From positions 1 through 64,000 of the forward strand of contig CALHVG010000007.1 of the NCBI GenBank assembly GCA_938039145.1: 64,000 nt of DNA, written 5' to 3'. Source of the DNA: an uncultured Treponema sp. (GTDB taxonomy: Bacteria > Spirochaetota > Spirochaetia > Treponematales > Treponemataceae). Each line of letters begins with the position of its first letter. The first letter of the stretch is position 1. Under the pieces are notes generated by a model, which searched no databases, was not told the DNA's origin, and saw only the letters and a program-made list of their open reading frames with translations. Shown in pieces: positions 42,848 to 51,399 of the stretch. Position numbers and translations under genes: made by a program.

Positions 42848-43789
42848 ATGCCTAAAAAGATTACCGTCATCGGCGCAGGTCAGGTAGGTTCCACCATTGC
42901 GTTCACCCTCACCCTGAAAAGGCTCGCCTCAGAAATTGTCCTCATCGACATAGCGAAGGAACGGGCTATGGGCGAAGCGATGGACATTCGTCAGGGAACT
43001 CCGTTCATCGGTCCTGTTTCTATCCATGAAGGCGACTATGAGGACGCAAAAGACTCTGATATCGTTGTACTTACATCAGGAGTTGCAAGAAAGCCCGGAC
43101 AGACTCGCCTTGAGCTTGCCCAGACGAACGTTGACATAACAAAGTCTATAATTCCGCAAATCACAAAGGTTGCTCCCAATGCGCTCTATGTAATCGTCGC
43201 AAATCCTGTTGATATCCTTACATACCAGTTCGTGAAGACATCCGGCATTCCTGCAAAAAGGATATTGGGAACAGGCACTATGCTTGACACTGCAAGATTC
43301 CGTGCAAGAATCGCAGAAAATTACGGCGTGGGACAGGAAAATGTACACGGCTACGTGTTCGGCGAGCATGGAGACTCATCTTTCATTCCGTGGTCGCTTG
43401 CAAACATCGGCTCGATTCCTGTAGACAGATACGCAAAGGCATACGAGTCTTCAGAGCTTCCATCCTTCAGCAAAGATGACGTTGAAGACTATGTACGAAG
43501 GTCCGGCGGAATCATTATTGCCGCAAAAAAATGCACGAACTACGCCATAGGAGTTACGACAGCGACACTCTGCCAGGCGATATCCTACAGCACGGGAACA
43601 TTGCTCACTCTTTCTACAATGCTGAACGGAGAATACGGAATAGAAGATGTATGTCTTTCAATGCCGTCCGTAGTTTCTAACGAAGGCCTCAAAAGCCGGC
43701 TTGTAGCTCCTCTCACAGACGAGGAAGTGGGACTTCTTAGACACAGCGCAGACTGCCTCAAAGATGTAATAAAGCAGCTGAATTTCTAG
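42848..43789 (+). CDS. Malate/lactate dehydrogenase family enzyme, probably malate dehydrogenase
   Basis: The 313-residue protein has the NAD Rossmann G-A-G-Q-V-G-S, the active-site histidine in G-E-H-G-D-S, and the D-T-A-R-F-R segment. Overall it looks like LDH-type members. However, the substrate loop reads A-R-K-P-G-Q-T-R, with arginine where lactate dehydrogenases carry glutamine. An arginine there binds the second carboxylate of oxaloacetate in malate dehydrogenases. The next gene is fumarase, which also points to malate. The start at ATG 42848 is eight bases from AAGGAG; ATG 42842 is only two bases from it. Specificity remains an inference. Confidence 0.82.
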   Translation: MPKKITVIGAGQVGSTIAFTLTLKRLASEIVLIDIAKERAMGEAMDIRQGTPFIGPVSIHEGDYEDAKDSDIVVLTSGVARKPGQTRLELAQTNVDITKSIIPQITKVAPNALYVIVANPVDILTYQFVKTSGIPAKRILGTGTMLDTARFRARIAENYGVGQENVHGYVFGEHGDSSFIPWSLANIGSIPVDRYAKAYESSELPSFSKDDVEDYVRRSGGIIIAAKKCTNYAIGVTTATLCQAISYSTGTLLTLSTMLNGEYGIEDVCLSMPSVVSNEGLKSRLVAPLTDEEVGLLRHSADCLKDVIKQLNF

Positions 43790-43803
43790 GCTTTTTTAAG
43801 CCG

Positions 43804-43841
43804 AAAAAAATCCACAGTAAGAAAGACTGTGGATTTTTTTT
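43804..43841 (+). terminator. Terminator between the dehydrogenase and fumC
   Basis: Stem TCCACAGT/ACTGTGGA with a 7-base loop, seven A before and eight T after. It ends the dehydrogenase transcript. fumC starts about 40 bases later with no obvious promoter of its own, so partial readthrough is likely. Confidence 0.88.
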
Positions 43842-43881
43842 GATTGCGAACATAACCTGCAAATATTTTAGGAGATTTTTT

Positions 43882-45270
43882 ATGGAATACAGAATCGAAC
43901 ACGACTCAATGGGAGAGATGAAAGTCCCGAAAGACAAATACTGGGGAGCCCAAACCGAGCGCAGCCACGAGAATTTCGAGATAGGAATCGGACTTGAGAC
44001 TATGCCCCGTGAGATAACCAAGGCTTTCGGCTACCTTAAAAAAGCCGCGGCCATGGCAAATGCATCCCTTCGCCCGGAAAAGATGACCGAGGAAAAACTC
44101 AAGGCAATCTCGACCGCATGCGACGAGGTGATATCCGGAAAACTGAACAACCACTTTCCTCTTGTAGTGTGGCAGACCGGAAGCGGAACGCAGAGCAATA
44201 TGAACGCAAACGAAGTGATTGCAAACAGGGCTAACGAGATTGCCGGAAAGAAAATCTGCCATCCGAATGACGACATAAACATGAGCCAGTCATCAAACGA
44301 CACCTTCCCTACGGCGCTCCATATATCCGCAGTATGCGTGATAGAGGATAAACTTTTTCCTGCCATAGACAAACTTTCCGAGACATTCAGGCGGCTTGAA
44401 AAAGAAAACGAGGGAATCGTAAAGTCCGGAAGAACCCATCTTCAGGATGCGGTGCCTGTTTCGTTCAGCCAAGAAATCTCAGGATGGAGAACATCTCTTG
44501 AACGAGACAAAGAGATGCTGGAATCGTCCCTAAAATACTTGAAGGAACTTGCGCTTGGCGGAACAGCCGTCGGTACGGGACTTAACGCTCCCAAGGGATT
44601 CGATTCAAAGGTGGCCGAGTGCGTCTCAAATCTGACCGGAAAAACTTTCACGACCGCGCCGAACAAATTCCATGCGCTTACAAGCAAGGACGAACTTGTA
44701 TTCGCCCACGGAGCAATAAAAGCGCTCGCCGCAGACATGATGAAGATTGCGAACGATGTGCGCTGGCTTGCGTCCGGACCTCGTGACGGACTTGGAGAAA
44801 TATTCATTCCTGAAAACGAACCCGGTTCATCTATAATGCCGGGAAAGGTAAATCCAACGCAGTGCGAGGCGGTTACGATGGTCGCCGTTCAGGTGATGGG
44901 TAACGATGCCGCCGTGGGATTTGCCGCAAGCCAGGGAAACTTTGAACTGAACGTGTTCATGCCGGTGATTGCGTACAATTTCATCCAGTCCGCACGTCTT
45001 CTTGCCGAAAGCATGGAAAGTTTCAACAAGAACTGCGCCGTCGGAATAAAGGCGAACAAAGAGAAGATGAAGCACAACCTTTACAATTCGCTTATGCTCG
45101 TTACGGCTTTGAATCCTTACATAGGTTACGAAAACGCAGCGAAGACCGCCCACAAGGCATACGACGAAAACATCTCACTAAAGGAAGCGTGTGTGGCTCT
45201 TGGATTTTTGACTCCAGAAAAATTCGATGAGGTTTTTAAGCCGGAAGAAATGGCATTCCCCCATAAATAG
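43882..45270 (+). CDS. fumC: Fumarate hydratase, class II
   Basis: FumC interconverts malate and fumarate without an iron-sulfur cluster. ATG 43882 follows AGGAG (43870-43874) by seven bases and gives 462 residues, the normal length. An upstream in-frame start at 43840 would lie in the terminator. Motifs: S-G-T-Q-S-N-M-N near residue 100, T-H-L-Q-D-A-V-P, and the signature G-S-S-I-M-P-G-K-V-N-P. In this setting it would convert malate from the preceding dehydrogenase into fumarate for the reductase downstream. Confidence 0.96.
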   Translation: MEYRIEHDSMGEMKVPKDKYWGAQTERSHENFEIGIGLETMPREITKAFGYLKKAAAMANASLRPEKMTEEKLKAISTACDEVISGKLNNHFPLVVWQTGSGTQSNMNANEVIANRANEIAGKKICHPNDDINMSQSSNDTFPTALHISAVCVIEDKLFPAIDKLSETFRRLEKENEGIVKSGRTHLQDAVPVSFSQEISGWRTSLERDKEMLESSLKYLKELALGGTAVGTGLNAPKGFDSKVAECVSNLTGKTFTTAPNKFHALTSKDELVFAHGAIKALAADMMKIANDVRWLASGPRDGLGEIFIPENEPGSSIMPGKVNPTQCEAVTMVAVQVMGNDAAVGFAASQGNFELNVFMPVIAYNFIQSARLLAESMESFNKNCAVGIKANKEKMKHNLYNSLMLVTALNPYIGYENAAKTAHKAYDENISLKEACVALGFLTPEKFDEVFKPEEMAFPHK

Positions 45271-45566
45271 ACGGGAAATCCGAATCTTAAAAAATCCTTA
45301 TCGATTTTAAAAAGCGGCAAGGATTGTAAGGGCGAGTGTGCGGATAAAAGCCGCACACGTAAGTTCCAAAGGGAGCGGGTAAAAGCCGCTTCCCTTTGGA
45401 ATGGAGCGAAAGCGGAACCCTGAAAAGCCTGTTTTTTGCGGAACGCAAAAAGCCGCCCGGAAAAAAATTCGTATTCTATTTTTAAAACATATGAATAACT
45501 GCTTAAATGTTCAATCTTAATTTTATATAATATATGACTTTGTTTTAAAATTTATCGTTTTTTATA
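45271..45566. other. Intergenic region with three tandem hairpins, then A/T-rich DNA
   Basis: Hairpin 1: GTGTGCGG (45336-45343), loop ATAAAAG, CCGCACAC (45351-45358). Hairpin 2: TTCCAAAGGGAGCGG (45364-45378), loop GTAAAAG, complementary arm 45386-45401 with one bulged base. Hairpin 3: TTTTTGCG (45433-45440), loop GAA, CGCAAAAA (45444-45451). Hairpins 1 and 2 share the core GCGG-N-TAAAAG-CCGC. None ends in a T run. From 45480 the sequence turns very A/T-rich and has no gene. Confidence 0.65.
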
Positions 45567-45595
45567 TTCACATAAAGAAAAAAAGAGTTTATAAT
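45567..45595 (+). promoter_or_regulatory. Strong promoter of the hdr-flx-fumarate reductase operon
   Basis: TTCACA (45567-45572), a 17-base spacer and a perfect TATAAT (45590-45595) give an expected start near 45602 and a 5' leader of about 77 bases. AGGAG precedes the hdrB ATG. A second TATAAT occurs at 45526-45531 without a good -35. Confidence 0.75.
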
Positions 45596-45678
45596 TCTCA
45601 ATAAGATATACAGCGGGAACTTTATATCTCTAAATTAGCACATTTTTATATACGTAACTTTATACTCTAGGAGCAAGT

Positions 45679-46518
45679 ATGACATATTCTTATTTTCCTG
45701 GGTGTACGCTAAAGAACAAGGCTGTCGACTTGGATCTTTATGCGCGCGCATCTGCGGAAAAACTGGGGTTCACGCTTGAAGAAATACCTGAGTGGCAGTG
45801 CTGCGGCGGAGTCTATCCCATGGGTTCTTCCGAAGTGGCCTCTAAACTTTCTTCAGTGCGTGCATTGGCGTATTCCCGTGATTCCGGGCAAGACTTGGTG
45901 ACACTCTGTTCCGCATGCTACAACGTCCTGAAGCAGGTGAACTCTGACATGCAGAACGACCAGAACACAATCCTGAAGGCTAACAATTACCTTATGGAAG
46001 ACTCTATTGAGTATCACGGAGAGACTAAGGTTCTTCATTTTCTTGAGGTTCTGCGTGATGTTGTAGGCTGGGACAAGGTGAAGGCGGCTGTGAAAAATCC
46101 ACTTAGAGGAAGGAAAATCGGAGCGTACTACGGCTGCCTTCTTCTCCGTCCTGCAGGCGTGATGCAGTTCGACGATCCTGAAAATCCGAAAATTATCGAA
46201 GATTTCATAAAGGCGATAGGAGCTACTCCTGTAATCTATGCGCAGAGAAACGAATGCTGCGGAGCTTACGCCATGTTCGAAGATTCTTCTATTCCCAAAA
46301 ACAGAGCGAAAGCCATCATTTCCAACGCCGAGGATTTTGGCGCGGAACTTCTTGTTACAAGCTGTCCGTTATGCCGCTACAACCTTATAAAGAACAGGAA
46401 AGGAAGTTCTGTGGATGTCATATATTTTTCCGAACTCCTTGCCGAAGCTCTTGGAATCAAGGAGGAGGTTCTTGCGTCTACGGAACGCAATGTTCAAAAG
46501 GAGGCTGTGAATGCTTAA
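45679..46518 (+). CDS. hdrB: Heterodisulfide reductase subunit B-like protein
   Basis: HdrB carries non-cubane iron-sulfur clusters that, in methanogens, reduce the CoM-CoB heterodisulfide. The 279-residue protein has both CCG domains: C at residue 9, C-C-G-G near 42, C-S-A-C near 78; then a second set with C in Y-Y-G-C-L-L, E-C-C-G-A and S-C-P-L-C. All expected cysteines appear present. Bacteria without these coenzymes use HdrB with other acceptors. Here it starts the operon that ends in fumarate reductase genes. Confidence 0.9.
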   Translation: MTYSYFPGCTLKNKAVDLDLYARASAEKLGFTLEEIPEWQCCGGVYPMGSSEVASKLSSVRALAYSRDSGQDLVTLCSACYNVLKQVNSDMQNDQNTILKANNYLMEDSIEYHGETKVLHFLEVLRDVVGWDKVKAAVKNPLRGRKIGAYYGCLLLRPAGVMQFDDPENPKIIEDFIKAIGATPVIYAQRNECCGAYAMFEDSSIPKNRAKAIISNAEDFGAELLVTSCPLCRYNLIKNRKGSSVDVIYFSELLAEALGIKEEVLASTERNVQKEAVNA

Positions 46519-46906
46519 AAGCGAAATTGAAAACATCAGAAGCCGAATTCTTGAACTTGGCGGAGTTAACACAAGCAAATGCATGGTATGCGGAAAATGT
46601 TCCGCCACCTGCCCGAATTACGAGGCTATGGAATATCATCCTCATCAGTTTGTGCAAATGGTGGAAAAAGGCGAGATAGAGCCTTTGGTAAAAAGCAAAT
46701 CCGTGTACGCTTGTCTTTCATGTTTTGCCTGTCTTGAAAGATGCCCTCGCCAGGTAGAACCTTCCAAAGTTATTGACGCTGTGCGCCAGTATGTTGAAGG
46801 AATGAGAGGCGCTCATCATCTTGATCCTTCAAGAATTCCCGATTTCCTTGACGAGGAGATTCCCCAGCAGGCGATTGTAAGCGCGTTTAGAAAATACAAG
46901 AAGTGA
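46511..46906 (+). CDS. hdrC: Heterodisulfide reductase subunit C-like 4Fe-4S protein
   Basis: This 131-residue protein has two 4Fe-4S motifs, C-M-V-C-G-K-C-S-A-T-C-P and C-L-S-C-F-A-C-L-E-R-C-P, as HdrC has, and would wire HdrA to HdrB. Its ATG lies eight bases inside hdrB, with AAGGAGG upstream. Confidence 0.9.
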   Translation: MLKSEIENIRSRILELGGVNTSKCMVCGKCSATCPNYEAMEYHPHQFVQMVEKGEIEPLVKSKSVYACLSCFACLERCPRQVEPSKVIDAVRQYVEGMRGAHHLDPSRIPDFLDEEIPQQAIVSAFRKYKK

Positions 46907-46917
46907 GGAAGTGACAG

Positions 46918-48930
46918 ATGGAAAAAATCGGTGTTTTTGTGTGTCACTGCGGCACTAACATTGCCGGAACGGTAGACGTTGAAAAGGTCGCAGAGGAACT
47001 TGGAAAAGTAAACGGAGTCGCCTACTCCACAAATTATGCTTATATGTGTTCCTCTGCCGGACAAAAAATGATTGAGGACAAAATCAAGGAGCTTAACCTT
47101 ACAGGCGTTGTCCTTTGCTCCTGTTCTCCAAGAATGCACGAAAAAACGTTCAGAGCGTGTGCGGAGCGAGCGGGACTTAATCCGTACAAAGTTGAAGTTG
47201 CAAATATCCGGGAGCAGTGTTCGTGGGTAATGAAGGACATTCCGAGCGCCACGGAAAAATCAATCGCGCTCGGAAAGGCTGCCATAGCAAAAACCATACT
47301 GGACACTCCGCTTACTCCGGGCGAAACGGCTGTGACAAAAAGAGCTTTGGTCATAGGCGGCGGAATTGCGGGAATTACGGCAGCCCTTGATATAGCTGAC
47401 GCAGGTTTTCCCGTCGACATAGTAGAAAAAAACGTAACCATCGGCGGAAAAATGGCTATGCTGGATAAAACGTTTCCGACTTTGGACTGCGCATCCTGCA
47501 TAGTAACGCCTAAAATGACTGAAGTAAGTCAGAACGCAAATATCAGAATTCTTTCAAATTCCGAAGTTTGCGGTGTAAAAGGCTACATCGGAAACTTTTC
47601 GATAGATATAAAAAGACATCCGAGGTTTGTTGACGAGACAAAATGTACAGGCTGCGGAGAATGCATTGAAAAATGCCCGAACAAAAAAGTTCCAAATCCG
47701 TTCAATCTTTACCTGAACAACAAAAAGGCAATTGACATTCCTTTTGCGCAGGCGGTTCCTAAAGTTGCAAATATAGATGCCACGCAGTGTCTTCGTATAA
47801 AGGCGTTAAAAAACGGAAGGGACAATGTATGCGGATTCTGCCAAAAAGTCTGTGGAGTCGGGGCAATAGATTTTCATCAGAAGGAAGAAATTATTACTGA
47901 AAAGTACGGGGCAATTATAGTTGCAACGGGCTACAATCCTATAAGCCTTGAAAAGTTCGACGAATACGCATATTCCCAAAGTCCGGATGTTGTCTCTTCA
48001 TTGGAATTCGAGCGGCTTTGCAATGCGTCAGGGCCTACCAACGGACATCTTCGCCGTCCGTCCGACGGAAAAGAACCTAAAGAAATTGTGTTCGTTCAGT
48101 GCGTGGGTTCAAGGTGTTCTGCGGATTCAAGCAAGGGGCACGAATATTGTTCAAAAATATGCTGTATGTATACGGCTAAGCACGCAATTCTTACAAGAGA
48201 TCATTATCCTGACACAAAGATAACGGTATTTTACATAGACGTGCGTACTCCCGGAAAAAATTTCGACGAGTTCTATCGCAGAGCTGTGGAGCAGTACGGG
48301 GTCGACTACATAAAAGGTCAGGTAGGAAAAATAACGCCTCTTCCCGACGGAACCCTTGATGTGCAGGGCTCAGACCTTATTCTGAACCGTCAAGTGCATA
48401 TAAAAGCGGACATGGTTGTTCTTGCAGCTTCGATAGAGGCTGATAAATCCGCCCGTCCGCTTGCCACAATGCTTGCAACATCAATGGACACAAACGACTT
48501 TTTCCTTGAAGCGCACGCAAAACTCCGTCCGGTTGAAAGTCCTACAGCAGGCATATTCCTTGCAGGCTGCTGTCAGGGGCCTAAAGATATTCCCGAGACG
48601 GTAGCTCAGTCGTCAGGAGCTGCGGCAAAAGCGATATGCCTTCTTGTAAAGGACAAACTTCAGAACAATCCGTGCACAGCTCATTCCGACGAAAATATGT
48701 GTAACGGCTGCGGTCAGTGCGAGCATGTATGTCCGTACGGAGCGATAACATATATCGACAAGGATTTTAGAGGTCCCAACAGAACTACAATAACACGCCA
48801 TGTTTCATCCGTAAACAACGCGATGTGCCAAGGCTGCGGCGCGTGCACGGTAACTTGTCCGTCCGGGGCGATGGATCTGAACGGATTTTCCAACAAGCAG
48901 ATTCTTGCGGAGGTTGACGCATGTCTTTAG
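46918..48930 (+). CDS. hdrA: Heterodisulfide reductase subunit A-like flavoprotein
   Basis: HdrA holds the FAD at which electron bifurcation takes place in Hdr complexes. The 670-residue protein has an N-terminal domain starting C-H-C-G-T-N, the FAD-binding V-I-G-G-G-I-A-G-I-T-A-A near residue 143, and an internal C-T-G-C-G-E-C-I-E-K-C-P cluster. A cysteine group C-V-G-S-R-C...C-S-K-I-C-C matches the family's unusual cluster site. Two C-terminal ferredoxin motifs complete it (C-N-G-C-G-Q-C and C-Q-G-C-G-A-C). The full set argues for a working bifurcating type. Good ribosome site GAGGAAG. Confidence 0.93.
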   Translation: MEKIGVFVCHCGTNIAGTVDVEKVAEELGKVNGVAYSTNYAYMCSSAGQKMIEDKIKELNLTGVVLCSCSPRMHEKTFRACAERAGLNPYKVEVANIREQCSWVMKDIPSATEKSIALGKAAIAKTILDTPLTPGETAVTKRALVIGGGIAGITAALDIADAGFPVDIVEKNVTIGGKMAMLDKTFPTLDCASCIVTPKMTEVSQNANIRILSNSEVCGVKGYIGNFSIDIKRHPRFVDETKCTGCGECIEKCPNKKVPNPFNLYLNNKKAIDIPFAQAVPKVANIDATQCLRIKALKNGRDNVCGFCQKVCGVGAIDFHQKEEIITEKYGAIIVATGYNPISLEKFDEYAYSQSPDVVSSLEFERLCNASGPTNGHLRRPSDGKEPKEIVFVQCVGSRCSADSSKGHEYCSKICCMYTAKHAILTRDHYPDTKITVFYIDVRTPGKNFDEFYRRAVEQYGVDYIKGQVGKITPLPDGTLDVQGSDLILNRQVHIKADMVVLAASIEADKSARPLATMLATSMDTNDFFLEAHAKLRPVESPTAGIFLAGCCQGPKDIPETVAQSSGAAAKAICLLVKDKLQNNPCTAHSDENMCNGCGQCEHVCPYGAITYIDKDFRGPNRTTITRHVSSVNNAMCQGCGACTVTCPSGAMDLNGFSNKQILAEVDACL

Positions 48931-49379
48931 AGAACGAAAACGCCGTGAAAAACACGGAATGGACACCCAAAATCATAGCCTTCTGCTGCAACTGGTGCTC
49001 CTATGCCGGAGCGGATCTTGCGGGAAACAACCGCCTTGAATATCCGCCTAACGTAAAGATTGTGCGCATTCCCTGCTCATGCCGTTTGAATCCGCTTTTT
49101 ATTCTAAGGGCGTTCCAAAAAGGCGCGGACGGAGTGATTCTCTGCGGATGCCATCCCGGAGACTGTCACTATTCCACCGGAAATTATTTTGCCCGAAGGC
49201 GCATGACATTGCTTTTCAGTCAGCTTGATTTTTTGGGCATCGAAAAAGGACGCACAAGAGTTGAATGGTGTTCCGCGGCTGAAGGAGCAAAGTTCGCGGG
49301 AATAATGAACGAATTCGTCCTTCAGGTAAAAGCTTTGGGCGAATGCAAAAGACTGGAGGATGTAAGATGCAAGAACTGA
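48921..49379 (+). CDS. MvhD/FlxD-like iron-sulfur protein
   Basis: MvhD-type proteins carry a [2Fe-2S] cluster and link HdrA to an electron donor. The 152-residue product has F-C-C-N-W-C-S-Y-A-G-A-D near the start, C-S-C-R, and C-G-C-H-P-G-D-C-H-Y, the family cysteines. It begins ten bases before the hdrA stop. No [NiFe] hydrogenase genes are nearby, so the donor is presumably the NAD-linked module encoded downstream. Confidence 0.87.
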   Translation: MSLENENAVKNTEWTPKIIAFCCNWCSYAGADLAGNNRLEYPPNVKIVRIPCSCRLNPLFILRAFQKGADGVILCGCHPGDCHYSTGNYFARRRMTLLFSQLDFLGIEKGRTRVEWCSAAEGAKFAGIMNEFVLQVKALGECKRLEDVRCKN

Positions 49380-50341
49380 GCGACTTGATGAAAGAAAGAG
49401 CCAAGACGCTTCTTTCCGAAGGCAAAATCCAAAAGGTCATAGGATGGGAAAAAGGTCTTTTTGAAGACGACGTAACTCCAAGTGTTTTTGAAAGCGCAAC
49501 CGAACTTGACAAAGGTTTTGTGTTCAACAAATTCTGCGCGGCAAACCTTTCAAAATATCTTATAGAAATCACAAAAGTCATAGAGACAAAAAAAAGTACT
49601 GTAAGAATGAATAACATAATGGCAAAGCAAAAAGACCCTTCGGCTGAGGAAGCGCCTCTCCCTTCCGAGGTTGTGATGGTTTTTCTGAAGCCGGGAGACA
49701 CATATTCGTTCACGGAACTTTTAAAGGAAAACCGCATAAAAAGAGAAGACGTGTACGCAGTTGGCGTTCCCTGTCAGGACAGCATTGACGGAGGAGCGAT
49801 GTGCGAAAGCTGCGCCGGGAAAAAACACGTTTCTTGCGATGAGCTTATCGGGGTGGAAGAAAACTACGATTCGGGCGAATCAAAACGGCTTACCGTTCTT
49901 TCGGAATTTGAGTCCATGTCGGAGGAAGAGAAAAATGCATTCTGGAAAAACGAGTTTTCCCGCTGCATAAGATGCAACGCATGCAGGAATGTATGCCCCG
50001 CGTGCTCATGCGAAAAATGCGTATTCGACAACAACAAACTTTACACCACTCAAAAAGTGGCTGAAACAAGTTTTGAAGAATCTCTTTTCCACATAATAAG
50101 AGCATGGCACGTAGCAGGGAGATGCACCGACTGCGGAGAATGTTCAAGAGTATGCCCGCAGCGGATTCCGCTCCATCTTCTGAACAGAAAATACATAAAG
50201 GACATAAACGAAATATACGGAGAATATCAGGCGGGAAGCGACATGGAGACAAAAGCTCCAATGCTTACATACACGACAGGAGACGCGGAAGCAAGCATTG
50301 TGTGGGCACGCTCTCTAAAAGGAGGTGAAGCCGATGCTTAG
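49367..50341 (+). CDS. FlxB-like iron-sulfur protein
   Basis: The N-terminal 190 residues carry a domain with G-V-P-C-Q-D-S-I-D-G and C-E-S-C-A-G-K-K. The C-terminal part has two 4Fe-4S motifs (C-I-R-C-N-A-C-R-N-V-C-P-A-C and C-T-D-C-G-E-C-S-R-V-C-P). The layout resembles the formate dehydrogenase beta / F420-dependent proteins and FlxB of the Desulfovibrio FlxABCD-HdrABC system. ATG 49367 follows GGAGG by seven bases; 49343 is an earlier in-frame start but has no site. It overlaps the FlxD-like gene by 13 bases. Assignment as B or C within Flx is by resemblance. Confidence 0.75.
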   Translation: MQELSDLMKERAKTLLSEGKIQKVIGWEKGLFEDDVTPSVFESATELDKGFVFNKFCAANLSKYLIEITKVIETKKSTVRMNNIMAKQKDPSAEEAPLPSEVVMVFLKPGDTYSFTELLKENRIKREDVYAVGVPCQDSIDGGAMCESCAGKKHVSCDELIGVEENYDSGESKRLTVLSEFESMSEEEKNAFWKNEFSRCIRCNACRNVCPACSCEKCVFDNNKLYTTQKVAETSFEESLFHIIRAWHVAGRCTDCGECSRVCPQRIPLHLLNRKYIKDINEIYGEYQAGSDMETKAPMLTYTTGDAEASIVWARSLKGGEADA

Positions 50342-51383
50342 CATTTCGATGGATAGAATAGATGCGCTGTTCTCCCTAATCGGAGAAAAGCAGCCGCTTT
50401 ACCTTCCGTGCGACAATCCCACAGGCGAAGCGGATTTTAAAAGATGGGAAAAAGGTGCCGTGCTTTCCGGAAACTTAAAGACGGTTCGTTCCGCAAAAGA
50501 TTTTTTCTTTCCGAAGACGGAACATATGGTAAGCTACGAGATTGACGGAAAATCCATCAAGATAATAGACCCCAGAAAAGAAGCGGAAGATTTTGTGATA
50601 TTCGGAGTGCGTCCCTGCGATGCCGTGGGACTTTCGGTAATCGACAACGTATATCTGAACATGAATCCTGTAGATTCGTATTACAGTAATCACAGAGCCC
50701 ACGGAACGGTGATTACACTCGCCTGCAATGAGCCGCTAAGAACGTGCTTTTGCTCAACTTACAACATAGACGCCTCCCTTGAGAACGATGCAAACGGTTC
50801 TGCAGGGGATGTAAGTTCATGGCTTACAGACGGAAAGTTTTTTTTCAAACCGAACACTGAAAAAGGAAATGCGTTCATTGAAAAGGTAAAATCTCTCCTT
50901 TCCGAGGACGACGAAAAACTTGTTCAGGCGGAAAAGAAAAAAATTCAGGATAAAACGGAAAATCTTCCGTTCGCCCATATGGATCTTTCAAAGTTCCGGG
51001 GCGAGGATATGCTTAAAATATTCAACTCGAATATATGGAAAAGCGTAGCCGAATCCTGTGTGGGCTGCGGAACGTGCACTTACGTCTGCCCTACATGTAT
51101 GTGCTTTGATGTAAGGGACTTCAACACCGGACGCGGAATCAGGCAGATAAGATGCTGGGATTCCTGTATGTACAACGACTTTACCCAGATGGCAGCTGAA
51201 AACCCGAGGCATACACAGGTTGAAAGAAGCCGTCAGCGGTTCATGCACAAACTCATGTACTATCCGATGGCGCACGAAGGGCTTTTTCAGTGCGTGGGCT
51301 GCGGAAGATGCGTGGAAAAATGTCCGGTGAACATGAATATCGTAAAAGTTATAAAAGCCGTTCAGGAATCTGAAGATATTTAG
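50334..51383 (+). CDS. FlxC-like (AsrA-type) iron-sulfur protein
   Basis: The 349-residue product has an N-terminal domain with F-G-V-R-P-C-D-A as in anaerobic sulfite reductase subunit A and hydrogenase-linked electron-transfer proteins. Two 4Fe-4S motifs follow (C-V-G-C-G-T-C-T-Y-V-C-P and C-V-G-C-G-R-C-V-E-K-C-P) with extra cysteines after the first (T-C-M-C-F-D). A near-perfect ribosome site AAAAGGAGGTGA ends six bases before ATG 50334, which decides against the GTG at 50325. It would relay electrons between the flavin subunit and the rest. Confidence 0.82.
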   Translation: MLSISMDRIDALFSLIGEKQPLYLPCDNPTGEADFKRWEKGAVLSGNLKTVRSAKDFFFPKTEHMVSYEIDGKSIKIIDPRKEAEDFVIFGVRPCDAVGLSVIDNVYLNMNPVDSYYSNHRAHGTVITLACNEPLRTCFCSTYNIDASLENDANGSAGDVSSWLTDGKFFFKPNTEKGNAFIEKVKSLLSEDDEKLVQAEKKKIQDKTENLPFAHMDLSKFRGEDMLKIFNSNIWKSVAESCVGCGTCTYVCPTCMCFDVRDFNTGRGIRQIRCWDSCMYNDFTQMAAENPRHTQVERSRQRFMHKLMYYPMAHEGLFQCVGCGRCVEKCPVNMNIVKVIKAVQESEDI

Positions 51384-51399
51384 GGAATAGGAGCGAACG

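Noticed and set aside
45679..48930. Hdr genes as evidence for an archaeal or methanogen source
   Set aside because: All surrounding genes are bacterial and spirochaete-like, and Hdr/Flx sets occur widely in anaerobic bacteria.
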